NCBI GenBank assembly: GCA_021828715.1
Contig: JAJZDF010000029.1
Coordinates: 1-7,098 of the forward strand
Source of the DNA: Thermoplasmata archaeon
GTDB lineage: Archaea > Thermoplasmatota > Thermoplasmata > Lutacidiplasmatales > UBA184
Reading direction: 5' to 3'
Length of the DNA stretch: 7,098 bases
Within the stretch, counting starts at the first letter, position 1. Every line of letters starts with the position of its first letter. Positions 4,789-7,098 of this stretch are shown piece after piece. The notes beneath the pieces are model-generated. The model saw only the letters and a list, made by a program, of their open reading frames with translations, had not been told where the DNA came from and made no database searches. The position numbers and the translations under genes are program-made.

Positions 4789-6180
4789 GTGAGTTCGGTG
4801 AGCCGCTGGATTCCCGACGAACACGGCGAGGAGCAGGCGATGCTGGACGCCTTGGGCGTCCCGTCGATCGAGGCCCTGTTCGCGGACGTCCCCAAGAAGG
4901 CGCGGATCGGCCGCATGGGCCTCGCGGAGGGACTGGACGAGCCCGCGGTCGTGGCGCAGGTGGACAAGATCCTCGACCGGAACCGCCCGTACTCCAAGTA
5001 CGCGAGCTTCCTCGGCGGGCGCGTCGCGACCCGGTACGTGCCGGCCGCCGTCGACGCGATCGTCTCCCGCGGCGAGTTCCTGACCTCGTACACGCCGTAC
5101 CAACCCGAGGCGAGCCAGGGGATGCTCCGGGCCCTCTTCGAGTTCCAGAGCCTCTGGGTCGAGCTCACCGGGATGGACTCCGCCAACGCCTCCCTCTACG
5201 ACGGCGCCACCGCCTCCGGGGAGGCGATGCTGCTCTGCCGTCGGGTCCACGACGGTCGTCGGTTCCTGATCCCCGAGAGCCTCCCGTGGGAGGAGAAGAG
5301 CGTCCTGGCGAACTACGGGGCCGGCGCCGGGATCGTCCTCGAGGAGGTCCCGTACGACCCCCGAACCGGCCGACTCGACCTGGACCGGGTGCGCGCCCTC
5401 GTCGCGGAGCGGGAAGTCTTCGGGATGCTCGCCGACGTCCCGAACGGATTCGGGATCGTCGACGAGGGGCTCGCGGACCTCAAGGGGATCCTGGGCGACG
5501 TTCCGCTGGTCGTGTCGGCCGACCCCCTCGCCCTGACCGTGCTCGCCCCGCCCGGATCGTACGGGGCGGATGTCGTCGTCGGGGAGGGACAGGGATTCGG
5601 CTCCTCCCCGTCGTTCGGCGGCCCGCTCCTCGGTCTCTTCGCCTGCCGTCGGGAGCACCTGCGCTCCGCGCCCGGACGGATCGCCGGGGCGACCCGCGAC
5701 GCCGACGGCCGCCGCGCCTACACGCTGACGTTGCAGACGCGGGAGCAGCACATCCGACGCTCGCGGGCGACGTCGAACATCTGTACGAACCAGTCGCTCC
5801 TCGCCTTGGCGTTCGTCGTCTACGCGACCGTGGTCGGCCCGCGCCGCCTGGCCGAGCTCCAGGCCTCGCTCGCCGAGAAGGCCCGGACCCTCGCGAGCGC
5901 GCTGAGCGGGATCGAGGGAATCCAGGCGCCCCGGTTCGATGCCCCCTACCTGGGAGAGTTCACGGTCGAGCTCACCAAGGGGACCGTCGAGGGATTCCTC
6001 CAGCGGCTGCTGCGCCGCAAGGTCCTGGGCGGAGTCCCGCTCCGCGACCCGCGGCTCGGCACCGGGACCGGCCCCCAGCGGCTTTTGGTCGCGGCGACCG
6101 ACGCGGTCGGCGACCGGGAGATCCAGAAGTATGCGGCCGCCGCGCGGGCGGCCATGGCGGCGGCCGGAGGGAGCGCATGA
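4789..6180 (+). CDS. gcvPA: Glycine dehydrogenase (decarboxylating) subunit 1, P-protein alpha
   Basis: This 463-residue subunit pairs with GcvPB to form the PLP-dependent P-protein, which decarboxylates glycine and passes the aminomethyl group to the lipoyl arm of H-protein. Family motifs are well preserved: E-F-L-T-S-Y-T-P-Y-Q-P-E at 96-107, N-A-S-L-Y-D-G at 133-139, D-P-L-A-L-T at 245-250, G-A-D-V-V-V-G-E-G-Q at 259-268, and L-T-L-Q-T-R-E-Q-H-I-R-R followed by A-T-S-N-I-C-T-N-Q at 313-335. As usual for this subunit, it lacks the PLP-binding lysine, which is in GcvPB. Length is close to the typical 440-460. I chose GTG 4789 because a TATA-like box lies 27 nt upstream; GTG 4798 is an alternative giving a protein three residues shorter. 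No Shine-Dalgarno is visible. The stop overlaps the gcvPB start as ATGA. The C-terminus ends in an Ala-rich helix. Confidence 0.95.
   Translation: MSSVSRWIPDEHGEEQAMLDALGVPSIEALFADVPKKARIGRMGLAEGLDEPAVVAQVDKILDRNRPYSKYASFLGGRVATRYVPAAVDAIVSRGEFLTSYTPYQPEASQGMLRALFEFQSLWVELTGMDSANASLYDGATASGEAMLLCRRVHDGRRFLIPESLPWEEKSVLANYGAGAGIVLEEVPYDPRTGRLDLDRVRALVAEREVFGMLADVPNGFGIVDEGLADLKGILGDVPLVVSADPLALTVLAPPGSYGADVVVGEGQGFGSSPSFGGPLLGLFACRREHLRSAPGRIAGATRDADGRRAYTLTLQTREQHIRRSRATSNICTNQSLLALAFVVYATVVGPRRLAELQASLAEKARTLASALSGIEGIQAPRFDAPYLGEFTVELTKGTVEGFLQRLLRRKVLGGVPLRDPRLGTGTGPQRLLVAATDAVGDREIQKYAAAARAAMAAAGGSA
6166..6170 (+). promoter_or_regulatory. Shine-Dalgarno site of gcvPB
   Basis: GGAGG lies 6 nt before the ATG at 6177, within the last codons of gcvPA, supporting coupled translation of the two P-protein subunits. 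Confidence 0.7.
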
Positions 6181-7098
6181 CGTTCCGACAGGCCCGGTGG
6201 GACGAGCCGGACGTATGGGACCTCGACCCGGCCCCTCGCCCGGGGGAGGTCCCGTCCGTCCCCGGCCTTCCCGAGCGGCTCCGCCGCCGCGAGGCGGTCC
6301 GTTGGCCCGAGCTCGCGGAGCTCGAGGTGATCCGCCACTACTCCCGCCTCTCCCAGATGAACTTCGGGATCGACACCGTGACGTACCCCCTCGGCTCCTG
6401 CACGATGAAGTACAACCCGCGGGTCTCCGAGGCGCTGGCCCGGCGGCGTACCGCGGCGGAGCTCCATCCGGCCCAGCCGGAGTCGACCGTCCAGGGGGCC
6501 CTCGAGCTCCAATGGCGGCTCGAGCGCCTGCTCGCCAAGGTGACCGGCCTGCCCGAGGTCTCCCTGCAGCCGGCCGCGGGGGCCCACGGCGAATGGGCCG
6601 CCCTGACCATGGTCCGCGCCTACTTCCGGGATCAGGGGACCCTCGACCGGAGGACGGAAGTGCTGCTCCCCGACACGGCCCACGGCACGAATCCCGCGTC
6701 GGCGGCGATGGCCGGCTTCGCCGCCCGCGAGATCCCCTCGAAGGACGGGTGCGTCGACCTCGCCGCGCTCCGTGCCGCCGTGTCGGACCGGACGGCGTGT
6801 TTCATGCTGACGAACCCGAATACGGCCGGCCTCTTCGAGTCGGAGATCCTCGAGATCGCGGAGACCGTCCACGCCGCCGGCGGGCTGCTCTACTACGACG
6901 GTGCGAACCTGAACGCGATCCTCGGGATCACCCATCCGGGCCGGATGGGGTTCGACGTCGCGCACCTGAACCTCCACAAGACGTTCGCCACGCCGCACGG
7001 CGGCGGCGGGCCGGGCGCCGGGGTCCTTGCCGCCGGGACGCGGCTCGCCCCGTACCTGCCGATCCCCCGCGTGGTCAAGCAGGGCCGGAAGTACCGGC
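6177..7098 (+). CDS. gcvPB: Glycine dehydrogenase (decarboxylating) subunit 2, P-protein beta (3' end outside window)
   Basis: The first 307 residues are present and the frame runs off the right edge; family members are usually about 475-500 residues, so roughly a third is missing. This is the PLP-carrying half of archaeal-type split glycine decarboxylase. Visible motifs are Y-P-L-G-S-C-T-M-K-Y-N-P at 70-81, P-A-A-G-A-H-G-E at 132-139, D-T-A-H-G-T-N-P at 166-173, L-T-N-P-N-T at 211-216, Y-Y-D-G-A-N-L-N at 239-246 (Asp241 is the likely PLP-pyridine contact), and N-L-H-K-T-F at 265-270 with Lys268 as the expected Schiff-base lysine, followed by P-H-G-G-G-G-P-G. The ATG at 6177 overlaps the gcvPA stop (ATGA), which keeps the two subunits at matched levels. 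No frame break is seen up to the window edge. H-, T- and L-protein genes are not in the window. Confidence 0.95.
   Translation, partial: MTFRQARWDEPDVWDLDPAPRPGEVPSVPGLPERLRRREAVRWPELAELEVIRHYSRLSQMNFGIDTVTYPLGSCTMKYNPRVSEALARRRTAAELHPAQPESTVQGALELQWRLERLLAKVTGLPEVSLQPAAGAHGEWAALTMVRAYFRDQGTLDRRTEVLLPDTAHGTNPASAAMAGFAAREIPSKDGCVDLAALRAAVSDRTACFMLTNPNTAGLFESEILEIAETVHAAGGLLYYDGANLNAILGITHPGRMGFDVAHLNLHKTFATPHGGGGPGAGVLAAGTRLAPYLPIPRVVKQGRKYR

Noticed and set aside
4693..5751. Long open frame continuing upstream of the NOG1 GTPase, making a protein of over 700 residues
   Set aside because: It runs antisense through gcvPA, has charge-rich low-complexity composition and no NOG1-like content before the ATG at 4692. 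It reflects lack of stop codons in G+C-rich DNA.
1..7098. A novel defence system, mobile element, CRISPR array or biosynthetic cluster
   Set aside because: All seven genes belong to recognisable housekeeping families, and I see no transposase, integrase, spacer-repeat pattern, attachment site or abrupt composition change.

Overview
The window looks like ordinary chromosomal DNA from a very G+C-rich archaeon (about 70% G+C by eye). The archaeal assignment rests on several things together: a KH-less beta-CASP RNA nuclease of the aCPSF2 type, a NOG1-type GTPase, an archaeal FBPase/IMPase next to an NAD kinase, a stand-alone JAMM protease, and apparently leaderless first genes with an A+T-rich box about 27 nt upstream of the start. 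A high-G+C Thermoplasmatota lineage is my best guess, but that is inference and other archaeal phyla cannot be excluded. Almost all of the window is coding. I see no tRNA, rRNA, CRISPR array, insertion sequence or phage gene, and no gene-free stretch longer than about 100 bp.

Layout: (1) Positions 22-2226, minus strand, hold a three-gene overlapping unit read right to left: IMPase/FBPase-family phosphatase (2226-1414), NAD kinase (1417-539, joined by a GTGA overlap) and a JAMM metalloprotease (564-22, 26-nt overlap). (2) A 98-bp divergent promoter region (2227-2324) separates this unit from the plus-strand aCPSF2-type nuclease (2325-3557). (3) The nuclease ends tail to tail with a minus-strand NOG1-family GTPase (4692-3547), and the two coding regions overlap by 11 nt. 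(4) A second 96-bp divergent promoter region (4693-4788) leads into the plus-strand glycine cleavage P-protein pair: gcvPA (4789-6180) and gcvPB (6177 to beyond the right edge), joined by an ATGA overlap.

How the genes work together: the IMPase and NAD kinase probably act on opposite sides of the NAD/NADP balance, because in some methanogens the same two domains are fused in one NADP phosphatase/NAD kinase protein. The JAMM protein is a likely desampylase-type protease; its link to NADP metabolism is only positional. aCPSF2 and NOG1 belong to RNA processing and ribosome assembly. GcvPA and GcvPB together form glycine decarboxylase, the P-protein of the glycine cleavage system; the H, T and L proteins are not in the window. 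First genes of units lack a Shine-Dalgarno sequence, whereas downstream genes have a clear GGAGG, the mixed initiation mode known from many archaea.

I did not find convincing evidence of a new biological system here. The more interesting points are the unfused NADP phosphatase/kinase pair coupled to a JAMM protease, the G4 and G5 deviations in the GTPase, and the two compact divergent promoters.
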